From the NCBI RefSeq assembly GCF_020525925.1, contig NZ_CP084876.1, positions 1,240,001 to 1,304,000 of the forward strand: 64,000 bases of DNA, written 5' to 3'. The position numbers and the translations under genes were made by a program. The notes below the pieces were generated by a model. The model saw nothing but the letters and a program-made list of their open reading frames with translations, was not told the origin of the DNA and made no database searches. This document shows positions 51,733 to 63,580 of this stretch, one piece after another (within the stretch, counting starts at the first letter, position 1; each line of letters opens with the position of its first letter). Origin of the DNA: Klebsiella quasipneumoniae subsp. quasipneumoniae. GTDB lineage: Bacteria; Pseudomonadota; Gammaproteobacteria; Enterobacterales; Enterobacteriaceae.

Positions 51733-53056
51733 ACCGGCGCGTTTGCTGCTGGTGGATGACGATCCGGGGCTGCTGAAGCTGCTGGGCATGCGGCTGGTCA
51801 GCGAAGGCTATAGTGTGGTCACCGCCGAGAGCGGCCCGGAAGCGCTGCGCGTGCTGGGGCGTGAGAAGGTGGATCTGGTGATTAGCGATCTGCGGATGGA
51901 TGAAATGGACGGTCTGCAGCTGTTCAGTGAGATCCAGAAGGGGCAGCCCGGCATGCCGGTGATCATTCTCACCGCCCATGGCTCGATCCCCGACGCGGTG
52001 GCGGCCACCCAGCAGGGCGTCTTCAGCTTCCTGACTAAGCCGGTTGATAAAGACGCCTTGTATCAAGCCATTGATGAGGCGCTGGAGCAGCGCTCGCCAG
52101 CCACCGACGAAGCCTGGCGTCAGGCCATTGTCACCCGCAGCCCGCTGATGCTGCGCCTGCTCGAGCAGGCCGGGATGGTGGCGCAGTCCGACGTTAGCGT
52201 GCTGATTAATGGCCAGAGCGGGACCGGGAAGGAGATAGTCGCCCAGGCGATCCACAACGCCAGCCCGCGTCATGACAAGCCGTTCGTGGCGATTAACTGC
52301 GGCGCGCTGCCGGAACAGCTGCTCGAGTCCGAACTGTTCGGCCATGCGCGGGGCGCCTTTACCGGCGCGGTCAGCAACCGCGAAGGGTTATTCCAGGCCG
52401 CCGAAGGCGGTACGCTGTTTCTCGATGAGATCGGCGATATGCCGGTCGCCCTGCAGGTGAAGCTGCTGCGCGTCCTGCAGGAGCGTAAGGTACGCCCGCT
52501 CGGCAGCAACCGCGATATCGAGATCAACGTGCGGATCATCTCCGCCACCCACCGCGACCTGCCGAAGGCGATGGCCCGCGGCGAGTTTCGCGAAGATCTG
52601 TTCTATCGCCTCAATGTGGTTAACCTGAAGATCCCGCCGCTCTCCGAACGCACGGAAGATATTCCGCTGTTGGCCAACCATCTGCTGCGTCAGTCCGCCG
52701 ATCGCCATAAGCCGTTCGTTCGGGCGTTTTCCAGCGATGCGATGAAGCGGCTGATGGCCGCCAACTGGCCGGGCAATGTGCGCCAGCTGGTGAACGTGAT
52801 TGAGCAGTGCGTGGCCCTGACCTCGTCGCCGGTGATCGGCGATGCGCTGGTGGAGCAGGCGCTGGAGGGCGAGAACACCGCCCTGCCGACCTTCGTGGAG
52901 GCGCGCAATCAGTTTGAGCTGAACTACCTGCGCAAGCTGCTGCAGATTACCAGGGGCAACGTCACCCACGCCGCGCGGATGGCTGGACGCAACCGCACTG
53001 AATTCTATAAGCTGCTGTCGCGCCATGAGCTCGACGCCAACGACTTTAAAGAGTAG
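51719..53056 (+). CDS. glrR: sigma-54-dependent response regulator GlrR (QseF)
   Basis: NtrC-family activator of glmY (and rpoE in E. coli). It has 445 residues. Receiver domain with phospho-acceptor Asp57 in LVISDLRMDEMDG; AAA+ domain with Walker A INGQSGTGKE, sigma-54-contact loop ARGAFTGAVSNREG and Walker B GGTLFLDEIGDM; C-terminal Fis-type helix-turn-helix (RGNVTHAARMAGRNRTEFYKLL). Its operators are found at glmY in this window. Confidence 0.97.
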   Translation: MTIRKPARLLLVDDDPGLLKLLGMRLVSEGYSVVTAESGPEALRVLGREKVDLVISDLRMDEMDGLQLFSEIQKGQPGMPVIILTAHGSIPDAVAATQQGVFSFLTKPVDKDALYQAIDEALEQRSPATDEAWRQAIVTRSPLMLRLLEQAGMVAQSDVSVLINGQSGTGKEIVAQAIHNASPRHDKPFVAINCGALPEQLLESELFGHARGAFTGAVSNREGLFQAAEGGTLFLDEIGDMPVALQVKLLRVLQERKVRPLGSNRDIEINVRIISATHRDLPKAMARGEFREDLFYRLNVVNLKIPPLSERTEDIPLLANHLLRQSADRHKPFVRAFSSDAMKRLMAANWPGNVRQLVNVIEQCVALTSSPVIGDALVEQALEGENTALPTFVEARNQFELNYLRKLLQITRGNVTHAARMAGRNRTEFYKLLSRHELDANDFKE

Positions 53057-53109
53057 CTCCGCAACATAGCGCAAGTTATGATACGGTAAGCAACCGGTTA
53101 CGCGACTAA

Positions 53110-53460
<351 letters not shown>

Positions 53461-53483
53461 CGCTCGCCGCTCGCTGTAGTATT

Positions 53484-53513
53484 GCCGGGTGGCGCTGCGC
53501 TTACCCGGCCTAC
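53484..53513. repeat. REP element between convergent glnB and hmpA
   Basis: GCCGGGTGGCGCTGCGCTTA followed by CCCGGCCTAC is the same Klebsiella REP type as at 17004-17077, in the usual position between convergent gene ends. Confidence 0.8.
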
Positions 53514-53534
53514 AAATCCCCGCGTCGTCGGGGC

Positions 53535-54725
53535 TTACAGCACCTTATGCGGCCCGAAGCATTCGTAATGAATGTTGCCGCTGCTCACGCCCAGATCTAC
53601 CAGCTGCTTCGCGGCAAACTGCATAAACGCCACCGGGCCGCAGAGATAGAACTGCATTTGCGGGTCGCCGATCTTGCCGGCCAGGGCCGTTAAATCCATC
53701 AAACCTTCGCTATCAAACGCGCCGGATTCACGGTCCGCTTCGCTCGGGCTGCGGTACCAGACGTGAGATGTAAACTTCGGCAGGGTTTCACCCAGCGTTT
53801 TAACTTCGTCCGCGAAGGCGTGCACGTCGCCGTTCTCTGCCGCATGGAACCAGTTCACCTGACCCTGATGGCGGCTCTTCGCCAGCGCATCCAGCATCGC
53901 CAGCATCGGCGTTTGCCCGACGCCGCCGGAGAGCAGAGTGACCGGCGTCTGCTGTTCAACGTTAAGGAAGAAGTCCCCGGCCGGCGCCGCGAGATAGACC
54001 ACATCGCCTTCGCTGGCATGGTTATGCAGCCAGCTGGAAACCTGGCCGCCTTCTTCGCGTTTAACCGCGATGCGGTAGCCCTTGCCGTCCGCTTTGCGGG
54101 TCAGGGAGTACTGGCGAATTTCCTGATATTCGAAATCTTCCGGCTTCAGCCAGATGGCCAGATACTGGCCAGGCTGGTAATCGGCGACCGGCTGGCCGTC
54201 GACCGGCTCGAGCTCAAAGCTGGTGATAAGCTGGCTGCGCGGGGTTTTCTTCACGATGCGGAACGCGCGGGTCCCTTCCCAGCCGCCGGTTTTACTGGCG
54301 TTTTGCTGATAGATCTCGGCTTCGCGGCCGATAAAGACGTTCGCCAGCACGCCGTAAGCTTTCCCCCAGGCATCAAGGACTTCCTGACCCGGGCTGAACA
54401 TTTCATCGAGGGTCGCCAGCAGATGGCTGCCCACGATGTTGTACTGCTCCGGTTTGATCTGGAAACTGGTGTGTTTCTGGGCGATTTTTTCCACCGCCGG
54501 CAGCAGGGCGGGCAGGTTATCGATATTGCTGGCGTAGGCGGCAATGGCGTTGAACAACGCTTCTCGCTGGTCGCCGTTGCGCTGGTTGCTCATATTGAAG
54601 ATCTCTTTGAGCTCCGGGTTATGCGCAAACATACGATCGTAGAAATGGGCGGTTAATTTTGGTCCAGTCTCTACCAGCAGGGGGATGGTGGCTTTGACCG
54701 TAGCGATGGTTTGAGCGTCGAGCAT
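53535..54725 (-). CDS. hmpA: flavohemoglobin / nitric oxide dioxygenase
   Basis: Oxidises NO to nitrate with O2 and NAD(P)H. It has 396 residues as in E. coli. Globin domain (1-140) with proximal haem His85 in [14 protein letters not shown]-binding domain (about 150-255; [11 protein letters not shown]); NAD-binding domain ([26 protein letters not shown]). An NsrR operator upstream at 54752-54774 fits induction by NO. Confidence 0.97.
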   Translation of the reverse strand: MLDAQTIATVKATIPLLVETGPKLTAHFYDRMFAHNPELKEIFNMSNQRNGDQREALFNAIAAYASNIDNLPALLPAVEKIAQKHTSFQIKPEQYNIVGSHLLATLDEMFSPGQEVLDAWGKAYGVLANVFIGREAEIYQQNASKTGGWEGTRAFRIVKKTPRSQLITSFELEPVDGQPVADYQPGQYLAIWLKPEDFEYQEIRQYSLTRKADGKGYRIAVKREEGGQVSSWLHNHASEGDVVYLAAPAGDFFLNVEQQTPVTLLSGGVGQTPMLAMLDALAKSRHQGQVNWFHAAENGDVHAFADEVKTLGETLPKFTSHVWYRSPSEADRESGAFDSEGLMDLTALAGKIGDPQMQFYLCGPVAFMQFAAKQLVDLGVSSGNIHYECFGPHKVL

Positions 54726-54751
54726 AGCGTGCTTCCTTGTGTGTTACCTTA

Positions 54752-54774
54752 ATGATGTATTTTAAATGCATCTT
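54752..54774 (-). promoter_or_regulatory. NsrR operator of hmpA
   Basis: On the minus strand AAGATGCATTT, A, AAATACATCAT matches the known hmp NsrR site (AAGATGCATTTGAGATACATCAA) at nearly all positions. It lies 27 bp upstream of the hmpA start codon. Confidence 0.88.
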
Positions 54775-54917
54775 AAGGAAATAACCCTGCGTTGTAAATG
54801 GTTCTTTAACACTTTCCGCCGTTGCAGTTACAACATGAAGAATTTGCATCACAATCCTGAAAAGAAATCCGTTGATACTGAGAGAGGCGTTATTGCTCAA
54901 AGCCTTGTGTCATGCGG

Positions 54918-54933
54918 AGCCAAACGTTTGCGT
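54918..54933. promoter_or_regulatory. PurR operator of glyA
   Basis: AGCCAAACGTTTGCGT resembles the PurR consensus with the core CAAACGTTTGC intact. PurR is known to repress E. coli glyA. A -10-like TATACT for glyA lies at 54975-54980. Confidence 0.75.
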
Positions 54934-55050
54934 AAAATCCTTTGTCAAGACCTGTTATCACAGAATGATTCGGTTATACTGTGGGCCGTTGTCCAATCGG
55001 ACCGCCTTTTTAGGCCGAAATTTTATTGTTAGCTGAGTCAGGAGATGCGG

Positions 55051-56304
55051 ATGTTAAAGCGTGAAATGAACATTGCCGATTATGATGCCGAACTGTGGCA
55101 GGCTATGGAGCAGGAAAAAGTACGTCAGGAAGAGCACATCGAACTGATCGCCTCCGAAAACTACACCAGTCCGCGCGTGATGCAGGCGCAGGGCTCTCAG
55201 CTGACCAACAAATATGCTGAAGGATATCCGGGCAAGCGTTACTACGGCGGCTGCGAATATGTCGACGTGGTTGAGCAGCTGGCTATCGACCGCGCGAAAG
55301 AGCTGTTCGGCGCTGACTATGCTAACGTCCAGCCGCACTCCGGCTCCCAGGCTAACTTTGCCGTCTACACCGCGCTGCTGCAGCCGGGCGATACCGTGCT
55401 GGGGATGAACCTGGCGCAGGGCGGCCACCTGACTCACGGCTCTCCGGTTAACTTCTCCGGCAAACTGTACAACATCATCCCTTACGGTATTGATGAGTCC
55501 GGCAAAATTGACTATGACGACATGGCGAAGCAGGCACAGGAACATAAACCGAAGATGATCATCGGTGGTTTCTCCGCTTACTCCGGTATCGTTGACTGGG
55601 CAAAAATGCGTGAAATCGCTGACAGCATCGGCGCATACCTGTTTGTCGACATGGCGCACGTGGCAGGCCTGATTGCCGCTGGCGTGTATCCGAACCCGGT
55701 TCCGCATGCTCACGTCGTGACCACCACCACCCACAAAACCCTGGCGGGTCCGCGCGGCGGCCTGATCCTGGCGAAAGGCGGTAGCGAAGAGCTGTACAAG
55801 AAACTGAACTCTGCGGTATTCCCAAGCGCGCAGGGCGGCCCGCTGATGCACGTTATCGCAGCGAAAGCGGTGGCGCTGAAAGAAGCGATGGAGCCAGAGT
55901 TTAAAGTTTACCAGCAGCAGGTTGCGAAAAACGCCAAAGCAATGGTGGAAGTGTTCCTGAACCGCGGCTACAAAGTGGTGTCTGGCGGTACTGAGAACCA
56001 TCTGTTCCTGCTGGACCTGGTGGATAAAAACCTGACCGGTAAAGAAGCTGACGCTGCCCTGGGGCGCGCCAACATCACCGTCAACAAAAACAGCGTGCCG
56101 AACGATCCGAAGAGCCCGTTCGTAACCTCCGGTATCCGTATCGGTTCTCCGGCAGTGACTCGCCGCGGCTTTAAAGAAGCGGAAGTCAAAGAGCTGGCTG
56201 GCTGGATGTGTGACGTGCTGGACAATATCAATGACGACGCGGTCATTGAGCGCGTGAAAGGCAAAGTCCTGGATATCTGCGCCCGCTTCCCGGTTTATGC
56301 GTAA
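55051..56304 (+). CDS. glyA: serine hydroxymethyltransferase
   Basis: Interconverts serine + tetrahydrofolate and glycine + 5,10-methylene-tetrahydrofolate; the main one-carbon source. It has 417 residues as in E. coli, starting [12 protein letters not shown]. The PLP lysine is in [32 protein letters not shown] and [13 protein letters not shown] are further signatures. The ATG at 55051 follows GGAG; an in-frame ATG at 55045 lies too close to it. Confidence 0.98.
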   Translation: MLKREMNIADYDAELWQAMEQEKVRQEEHIELIASENYTSPRVMQAQGSQLTNKYAEGYPGKRYYGGCEYVDVVEQLAIDRAKELFGADYANVQPHSGSQANFAVYTALLQPGDTVLGMNLAQGGHLTHGSPVNFSGKLYNIIPYGIDESGKIDYDDMAKQAQEHKPKMIIGGFSAYSGIVDWAKMREIADSIGAYLFVDMAHVAGLIAAGVYPNPVPHAHVVTTTTHKTLAGPRGGLILAKGGSEELYKKLNSAVFPSAQGGPLMHVIAAKAVALKEAMEPEFKVYQQQVAKNAKAMVEVFLNRGYKVVSGGTENHLFLLDLVDKNLTGKEADAALGRANITVNKNSVPNDPKSPFVTSGIRIGSPAVTRRGFKEAEVKELAGWMCDVLDNINDDAVIERVKGKVLDICARFPVYA

Positions 56305-56321
56305 GCGTTAGCGTTGACATC

Positions 56322-56348
56322 AAAAAGGCCGCGTTTGCGGCCTTTTTT
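56322..56348. terminator. bidirectional terminator between glyA and yphA
   Basis: AAAAAGGCCGC-GTTT-GCGGCCTTTTT, a perfect stem with A and T flanks usable by both converging genes. Confidence 0.92.
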
Positions 56349-56359
56349 GCGTCTGGGGA

Positions 56360-56782
56360 TTAGCGGCGGTCGAGCGAAATCGCTCCGGGGCCGGTTACCG
56401 CCAGCAGCAGGAAAGCGCCGGCGATGCTGACGTTTTTCCAGAAGTTAATCATGTTCGGCAATACCGCATCGCCAGTCATATCCCAGTAGTGATGGCCAAT
56501 CACCGCGGTGCCCAGGGTGTAGAAGATAAAGATGACCGCCAGCGGGCGGGTGAAAAAGCCCAGCACAATTAAAATGGCGGCAGGCACTTCCATAATGACG
56601 GCGATAATCGCCGCCAGGGTCGGCATCGGCGCGCCGGAGGCGGCCATGTACTGCACCGTACCGTCAAAGCCCAGCAGTTTGGGGTAGCCAAAAAGAATAA
56701 ACAGAACTACCACGGCGATGCGGGCGATAAGCAGTAGCAGAGAGCGGGATGCGCCAAAATCAAAATAGCGGAGTGTGTTCAT
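56360..56782 (-). CDS. yphA: DoxX-family inner-membrane protein YphA
   Basis: A 140-residue protein with four predicted membrane helices ([72 protein letters not shown]), nearly identical in pattern to E. coli YphA. DoxX proteins are linked to redox stress; YphA's role is unknown. The ATG at 56782 ([10 protein letters not shown]) gives the E. coli length. It lies downstream of hcaD on the same strand after 101 bp. Confidence 0.93.
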   Translation of the reverse strand: MNTLRYFDFGASRSLLLLIARIAVVVLFILFGYPKLLGFDGTVQYMAASGAPMPTLAAIIAVIMEVPAAILIVLGFFTRPLAVIFIFYTLGTAVIGHHYWDMTGDAVLPNMINFWKNVSIAGAFLLLAVTGPGAISLDRR

Positions 56783-56883
56783 AATCAGCTCGTTATGAGA
56801 GAAGTGTCCTTTAAACGTAATACACGTTTTTGCTTCCCGCCACGTTAGTTCTGGCAACATCCCCGGTCTGCTGAACAACGAAA

Positions 56884-58086
56884 TTACCGCGTTTTTAACG
56901 GGACGCTTTCATCGCATAGCGTTTCGGCGTTCACCGCTTGACCACTCTGGATGAGCTTGCGCAGCGTGCGGATCTCGCGACCGTGATTGAGGGTGACCGC
57001 GCCGGTTAACACGCCGTCACGCAGCTGGAACCAGATCGCTTTGCGATCGGCGGGCGCTCCCCGACACCACCACTTTTCGCCCTGCATATCGCCAATAAAC
57101 TGCAGGTTATCTTCGTACTGATCGGTCCAGAACCAGCCTGGCGCCCTGGCGGGGCGTGGTTTGCCAAGCATGGCCGCAGCGGCAATCTGCGCCTGGATAT
57201 TGGCATTTTCCCAGCTCTCGACGCGCGACAGCGAACCATCTGATTGCCGCGTCAGCGTGACGTCGCCGGCGGCAAAAATAGCCGGGTCCGAGGTCCTGCC
57301 GTCGGCATCCACGACGATGCCATTGTCGGTCTCCAGCCCGGCGCGGCGCGCGAGAGCATCGTTAGCCACGATGCCAATGCCATATACGACCGTCCCGGCG
57401 CGCAGGGTTTTGCCACTCTGTAAAGTGAGGGTGAGGTGGGTTCCCTGTTCCGCCTGTTCGATGGCGCGGTTCAACAGCACCCGTACCCCGGCCTGGCGAT
57501 GGCGGGCCAGCAGGTAATCGCGGACCGGCGGCGGGGCGTTGCGACCCATCACCGTCGACGCCTGCTCCACCACCGTGACGCGACAGCCGCGCTGAATAGC
57601 GCTGGCGGCCAACTCCAGGCCGATGGTGCCTGCGCCGACGATAACCACCTCACTCCCTGGCTGCAGCGCCGCGCGCAGACGCGCAGCATCGCCGGCGTGT
57701 CGCAGGGTCAGGCAACGTTCCCCCAGCGCGTCGAGCAGCGGCAGCGGCCTGGCGGCGGCTCCGGTCGCCAGCAGCAGTTGTCGCCAGTGAAAGACGCGAT
57801 TGTCTGCCAGCGTCAGGCTCTGCGCCTGACGATCGATATCGCGCAGCGTCACACCGAGATGCAGCTGGACGTTGTTGTCCTGCCACCAGCTGGCGGGGAG
57901 CACCGGCTGTCGCTGCGGATCTGCATCCAGCAGCATCGCTTTCGACAGCGGCGGGCGCTCATAGGGTAAATGGGGTTCATCAGAAAACAGGTGCAGGGGA
58001 CCCTGGTAACCCTGCTGGCGGAGGGCCGCGGCGGCCATCGCCCCGGCCTGTCCACCGCCGATAATGGCAATCATCGGTTCGCTCAT
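56884..58086 (-). CDS. hcaD: 3-phenylpropionate/cinnamate dioxygenase ferredoxin-NAD(+) reductase
   Basis: Passes electrons from NADH through FAD to the HcaC ferredoxin. From the ATG at 58086 it has 400 residues as in E. coli; AAGGAG lies 5 bases upstream and two further in-frame starts (58089, 58092) lie too close. Motifs: [42 protein letters not shown], and the second FAD motif [13 protein letters not shown]. Last gene of hcaEFCBD. Confidence 0.96.
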   Translation of the reverse strand: MSEPMIAIIGGGQAGAMAAAALRQQGYQGPLHLFSDEPHLPYERPPLSKAMLLDADPQRQPVLPASWWQDNNVQLHLGVTLRDIDRQAQSLTLADNRVFHWRQLLLATGAAARPLPLLDALGERCLTLRHAGDAARLRAALQPGSEVVIVGAGTIGLELAASAIQRGCRVTVVEQASTVMGRNAPPPVRDYLLARHRQAGVRVLLNRAIEQAEQGTHLTLTLQSGKTLRAGTVVYGIGIVANDALARRAGLETDNGIVVDADGRTSDPAIFAAGDVTLTRQSDGSLSRVESWENANIQAQIAAAAMLGKPRPARAPGWFWTDQYEDNLQFIGDMQGEKWWCRGAPADRKAIWFQLRDGVLTGAVTLNHGREIRTLRKLIQSGQAVNAETLCDESVPLKTR

Positions 58087-58095
58087 CATCACTCC

Positions 58096-58908
58096 TTAAA
58101 GGTTTAGTCCGGCGGCGACATGGCGGATCCCGCGGATCCCCAGCCCGCCATCGGCATTGATCATCACCCCGCTCAGCGTCCGATTATTCCGTCGGGAAGC
58201 CAGCATGACGTACGGGCCGGTGAAATCGACCGGTTCGGGGAAAAACTGCAGTGGCAGGATGGCGGCGATCTTCTCCGCCGTCAGGGAGTGCATTATCGTG
58301 GTGTCGCTTTGCCCCAGCGCCTGCGGGCCGCGCAGATCGGTCGCCATTCCGCAGGGACCAACGCCGTTGACCCGCACCTTCGGCGCCAGCTCGTAGGCCA
58401 GCTGGCGAATTAAGCCGGTCGCCGCATGTTTGCTGGCGGTGTAGAGCGGGCCGCCGCCGCCCGGATACCAGGCCGCGTTGGAGAGGGTCAGAATAATGCT
58501 GCCTTCGCTGGCGATTAATGCCGGGGCGCAGGCCTTAGCGCCGAGCAGATAGCCCAGCACGTTGACGTTGAACAGCTCATGGAAGCTATTCTCCAGCGCC
58601 TCCGCCGGGGTGTCCATCAGGGAGGCGTTATGATCCCAGATGCCGGCGTTGCCGATAAAACAGTCCAGACGGCCATAGGTGGTGAGGATCTGATCCACTG
58701 CGCGCTGATAATCACCGTAGCGGGTTACGCTGCCTTCCACCGCCAGCACCCGATCGCCAAAGCGCTGGCGCAGGCTGGCGACTTTCGCGCCGGACAGTTC
58801 GAGGGTCGCGACCTTCGCCCCCTCGTCAATAAAGCGCTCAATCAGCGCCAGACCCAGTCCGGAACCGCCGCCGGTAATCAACACCACGTTATCGCGTAAA
58901 TCGCTCAT
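58096..58908 (-). CDS. hcaB: 3-phenylpropionate-dihydrodiol/cinnamate-dihydrodiol dehydrogenase
   Basis: NAD-dependent oxidation of the dihydrodiol to the 2,3-dihydroxy compound. A 270-residue short-chain dehydrogenase: [16 protein letters not shown] (cofactor), [13 protein letters not shown] (NNAG-type) and catalytic Ser-Tyr-Lys in TLSNAAW and [10 protein letters not shown]. Its start overlaps the hcaC stop by one base. Confidence 0.96.
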   Translation of the reverse strand: MSDLRDNVVLITGGGSGLGLALIERFIDEGAKVATLELSGAKVASLRQRFGDRVLAVEGSVTRYGDYQRAVDQILTTYGRLDCFIGNAGIWDHNASLMDTPAEALENSFHELFNVNVLGYLLGAKACAPALIASEGSIILTLSNAAWYPGGGGPLYTASKHAATGLIRQLAYELAPKVRVNGVGPCGMATDLRGPQALGQSDTTIMHSLTAEKIAAILPLQFFPEPVDFTGPYVMLASRRNNRTLSGVMINADGGLGIRGIRHVAAGLNL

Positions 58909-59224
58909 CAGGCCTCCTCAGGAATATCAATAAACACCTCACCGCCTTCCACGTGCACGGTATAGGTGGTCAGCGGCTCGGTGGCGGGCAGACACAGCGC
59001 TTTGCCGGTTTTCAGGCAGAAACTGGCGGCGTGTAGTGGACATTCCACCGTCGCGTCGTCTTCCAGGTAGCCTTCGGACATCGACGCGTTGCCATGGCTG
59101 CAGCGATCGTTAACGGCATAAAACGCTCCGCCAATATGGAACAGGGCAATAACGGGAGAGGTCTCCAGGCGGAGGGCTTCCCCCTCCGGCAGCTCCACGG
59201 TGGAGCAGGCGAATATTCGATTCA

Positions 59225-59225
<1 letters not shown>
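58908..59225 (-). CDS. hcaC: 3-phenylpropionate/cinnamate dioxygenase ferredoxin subunit
   Basis: A 105-residue Rieske ferredoxin that feeds electrons to the HcaEF oxygenase. The [2Fe-2S] ligands are in [12 protein letters not shown] (Cys-x-His) and [10 protein letters not shown] (Cys-x2-His). The ATG at 59225 ([18 protein letters not shown]) gives the family length and overlaps the hcaF stop by one base (TGATG). Confidence 0.96.
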
Positions 59226-61170
<1,945 letters not shown>

Positions 61171-61236
61171 TTATCAATGTGTGAAATAGTTAATTTCTAC
61201 CAGCTGAGATGTTTTATCGATAACAAGGAGGGGTTG

Positions 61237-62121
61237 ATGGAATTGAGGCACCTGCGCTATTTCGTCGCGGTGGCGCAGGAACTAAACTTCACCCGCGCGG
61301 CAGAAAAACTGCATACCTCGCAGCCTTCGCTGAGCAGTCAAATTCGCGATCTGGAACAGTGCGTCGGCGTGTCGTTGCTTGAGCGCGACAAACGCAAGGT
61401 GACGCTGACGGCGGCGGGGGAGTGTTTTCTGCAGGATGCGAAGGCGATACTCGACCAGGCAGAGAGTGCCAAAATGCGCGCGCGAAAAATCGTCCAGCAC
61501 GATAACCACCTGGCGATTGGTTTTGTTCCGTCGGCCGAAGTCAATTTGCTGCCCGGCGTTCTGCCCTTGTTTCGCCGCAAACAACCGAATACCCGGGTTG
61601 AGCTGGTCAGTCTTATCACCACCGAGCAGGAAGATAAAATTCGCAGCGGTGAACTGGATATCGGACTGATGCGCCACCCGATCTACAGTCCGGAAATTGA
61701 CTATCTTGAGTTGCTCCACGAACCGCTGGTGGTGGTGCTGCCGGTAGATCATCCGCTGGCGAAAGCAGAGAAGGTGAGCGCCAGCCAGCTGGACGGCGTT
61801 GATTTTGTCAGCACTGACCCGGCGTACTCTGGTGCGCTGGCGCCGATCGTCCAGGCGTGGTTCGAACAGCAAAAAAGCCAGCCGCGTATTGTCCAGGTGG
61901 CGACCAATATTCTGGTGACCATGAATCTGGTGGGGATGGGGCTCGGGGTGACTTTGATACCCGGTTATATGAATCATTTTAATACTGGCCGGGTGGTTTT
62001 TCGTCCTATCGCCGGCAATGCCCCGACCATTGCGCTGCTGATGGCATGGAAAAAAGGCACCATCAAGCCGGCGCTGGCCGATTTTATCGCCACGGCCAGA
62101 GAGCATGCGGCTGCAGGATAA
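61237..62121 (+). CDS. hcaR: LysR-type activator HcaR
   Basis: Activates hcaEFCBD with phenylpropionate or cinnamate as inducer. It has 294 residues (E. coli 296). N-terminal winged helix-turn-helix (MELRHLRYFVAVAQELNFTRAAEKLHTSQPSLSSQIRDLE) and a C-terminal inducer domain (VNLLPGVLPLFRRK, LVGMGLGVTLIPGYM). AAGGAGG precedes the ATG. The 135-bp gap to hcaE should hold its operator; I could not fix a single site. Confidence 0.96.
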   Translation: MELRHLRYFVAVAQELNFTRAAEKLHTSQPSLSSQIRDLEQCVGVSLLERDKRKVTLTAAGECFLQDAKAILDQAESAKMRARKIVQHDNHLAIGFVPSAEVNLLPGVLPLFRRKQPNTRVELVSLITTEQEDKIRSGELDIGLMRHPIYSPEIDYLELLHEPLVVVLPVDHPLAKAEKVSASQLDGVDFVSTDPAYSGALAPIVQAWFEQQKSQPRIVQVATNILVTMNLVGMGLGVTLIPGYMNHFNTGRVVFRPIAGNAPTIALLMAWKKGTIKPALADFIATAREHAAAG

Positions 62122-62178
62122 TCTCCTGTCTGTAGCGGACCGCTGACGGGCGGCGGCGCCTGAACGTCGGTCGTAAGC

Positions 62179-62194
62179 TGTGATGAACTTCACG
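62179..62194. promoter_or_regulatory. CRP-like site in the hcaR-hcaT gap
   Basis: TGTGA-TGAACT-TCACG matches CRP in 9 of 10 half-site positions, 250 bp before hcaT. The rest of the 322-bp gap (62122-62443) shows no convincing gene, terminator or other operator. Confidence 0.45.
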
Positions 62195-62443
62195 ATTTTA
62201 ACGCAAACTTTCAGGGTTATGTCTGTCAGCCTGTCTGGTCTGTCATCCTACGCCATGGCTACCTCCAACGCCTCGGGCACTGCGTTTCAGCCGCGGTATC
62301 CGCCGGAATGCCATTTTTTCCGCCAGGGGCGTCGCCCGGAGAACGAGGCACCATGGTGAATAAACCGCCTTTTTCCGCTTTCTGCCTGACTTGCGTCCGC
62401 CGGGGTTTATCGCCAGACTGTCGCCTCCATTCGGGAGGGAATC

Positions 62444-63580
62444 ATGGTCTTGCACTCCACGCGCTGGCTGGCGCTCAGTTACTTCACCTACTTTTTTAGC
62501 TACGGTATTTTTCTGCCCTTCTGGAGCGTCTGGCTGGCCGGTAACGGACTGACCCCGGAAACCATCGGCATCTTGCTCGGCGCCGGTCTGGTAGCCCGTT
62601 TTCTCGGCAGCCTGCTGATCGCCCCGCGGGTGAGCGACCCCTCCCGGCTGATCGCCGCGCTGCGCGTGCTGGCGCTGTTAACCTTGCTCTTCGCGCTGGC
62701 CTTCTGGGCCGGCAGCCACGTCGCATGGCTGCTGGCGATCATTGTGGGCTTCAACCTGTTCTTTTCGCCGCTGGTGCCGCTGACGGATGCCCTGGCCAAT
62801 ACCTGGCAAAAGCAAATCACCATGGACTATGGCCGGGTGCGGCTATGGGGCTCTATCGCCTTTGTGATTGGTTCGGCGCTGACCGGCAAGCTGGTGAGCC
62901 TGTTTGATTACCGGGCGATCCTGCTGATGCTCAGCCTGGGCGTCGCCTCGATGCTGCTCGGCATGCTGCTGAAACCGTCGGTGATGCCCGAGGGGGCGTC
63001 GCGCCAGCAGCAGGGGGCCGGGCTGGCGGCCTGGCTGACGCTGGTGCGCCAGAGCTGGCGCTTTCTCGCCTGCGTTTGCCTGCTGCAGGGGGCGCACGCC
63101 GCCTACTACGGCTTTAGCGCCATTTACTGGCAGCAGGCAGGCTATTCGGCCTCGGCGGTGGGCTATTTGTGGTCGCTAGGCGTGGTGGCGGAAGTGGTGA
63201 TCTTCGCGCTGAGTAAAAAGGTGTTCCGCCGCTTCAGCGCGCGGGATCTGCTGCTGCTCTCTGCCCTGTGCGGGCTGGTCCGCTGGACGCTGATGGGCTG
63301 GAGCACGGCGCTGCCGGGGCTTATCCTCGCGCAGATCCTTCACTGCGGCACCTTTACGGTGTGTCATCTGGCGGCGATGCGCTATATCGCCGCCCGCCAG
63401 GGCAGCGAAGTGATCCGCCTGCAGGCCGTCTACTCCGCGGTGGCGATGGGCGGCAGTATTGCCATCATGACCGTCTTCGCCGGCTTCCTCTACCAGCACC
63501 TGCACCAGGGCGTGTTCTGGGTGATGGCGCTGCTGACCATCCCGGCGCTGGCTATCCGGCCAAAAACGGTGGCGGCCTAG
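62444..63580 (+). CDS. hcaT: probable 3-phenylpropionate transporter (MFS)
   Basis: Inner-membrane permease of 378 residues with about 12 membrane helices (E. coli 379). Recognised by WLALSYFTYFFSYGIFLPFWSVWL, RFLGSLLIAPRVSDPSRLIAAL, FNLFFSPLVPLTDALANTW and RQGSEVIRLQAVYSAVAMGGSIAIM. Role in uptake of aromatic acids is inferred from linkage. GGAGGG precedes the ATG. Converges on csiE with a 4-bp overlap. Confidence 0.94.
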   Translation: MVLHSTRWLALSYFTYFFSYGIFLPFWSVWLAGNGLTPETIGILLGAGLVARFLGSLLIAPRVSDPSRLIAALRVLALLTLLFALAFWAGSHVAWLLAIIVGFNLFFSPLVPLTDALANTWQKQITMDYGRVRLWGSIAFVIGSALTGKLVSLFDYRAILLMLSLGVASMLLGMLLKPSVMPEGASRQQQGAGLAAWLTLVRQSWRFLACVCLLQGAHAAYYGFSAIYWQQAGYSASAVGYLWSLGVVAEVVIFALSKKVFRRFSARDLLLLSALCGLVRWTLMGWSTALPGLILAQILHCGTFTVCHLAAMRYIAARQGSEVIRLQAVYSAVAMGGSIAIMTVFAGFLYQHLHQGVFWVMALLTIPALAIRPKTVAA

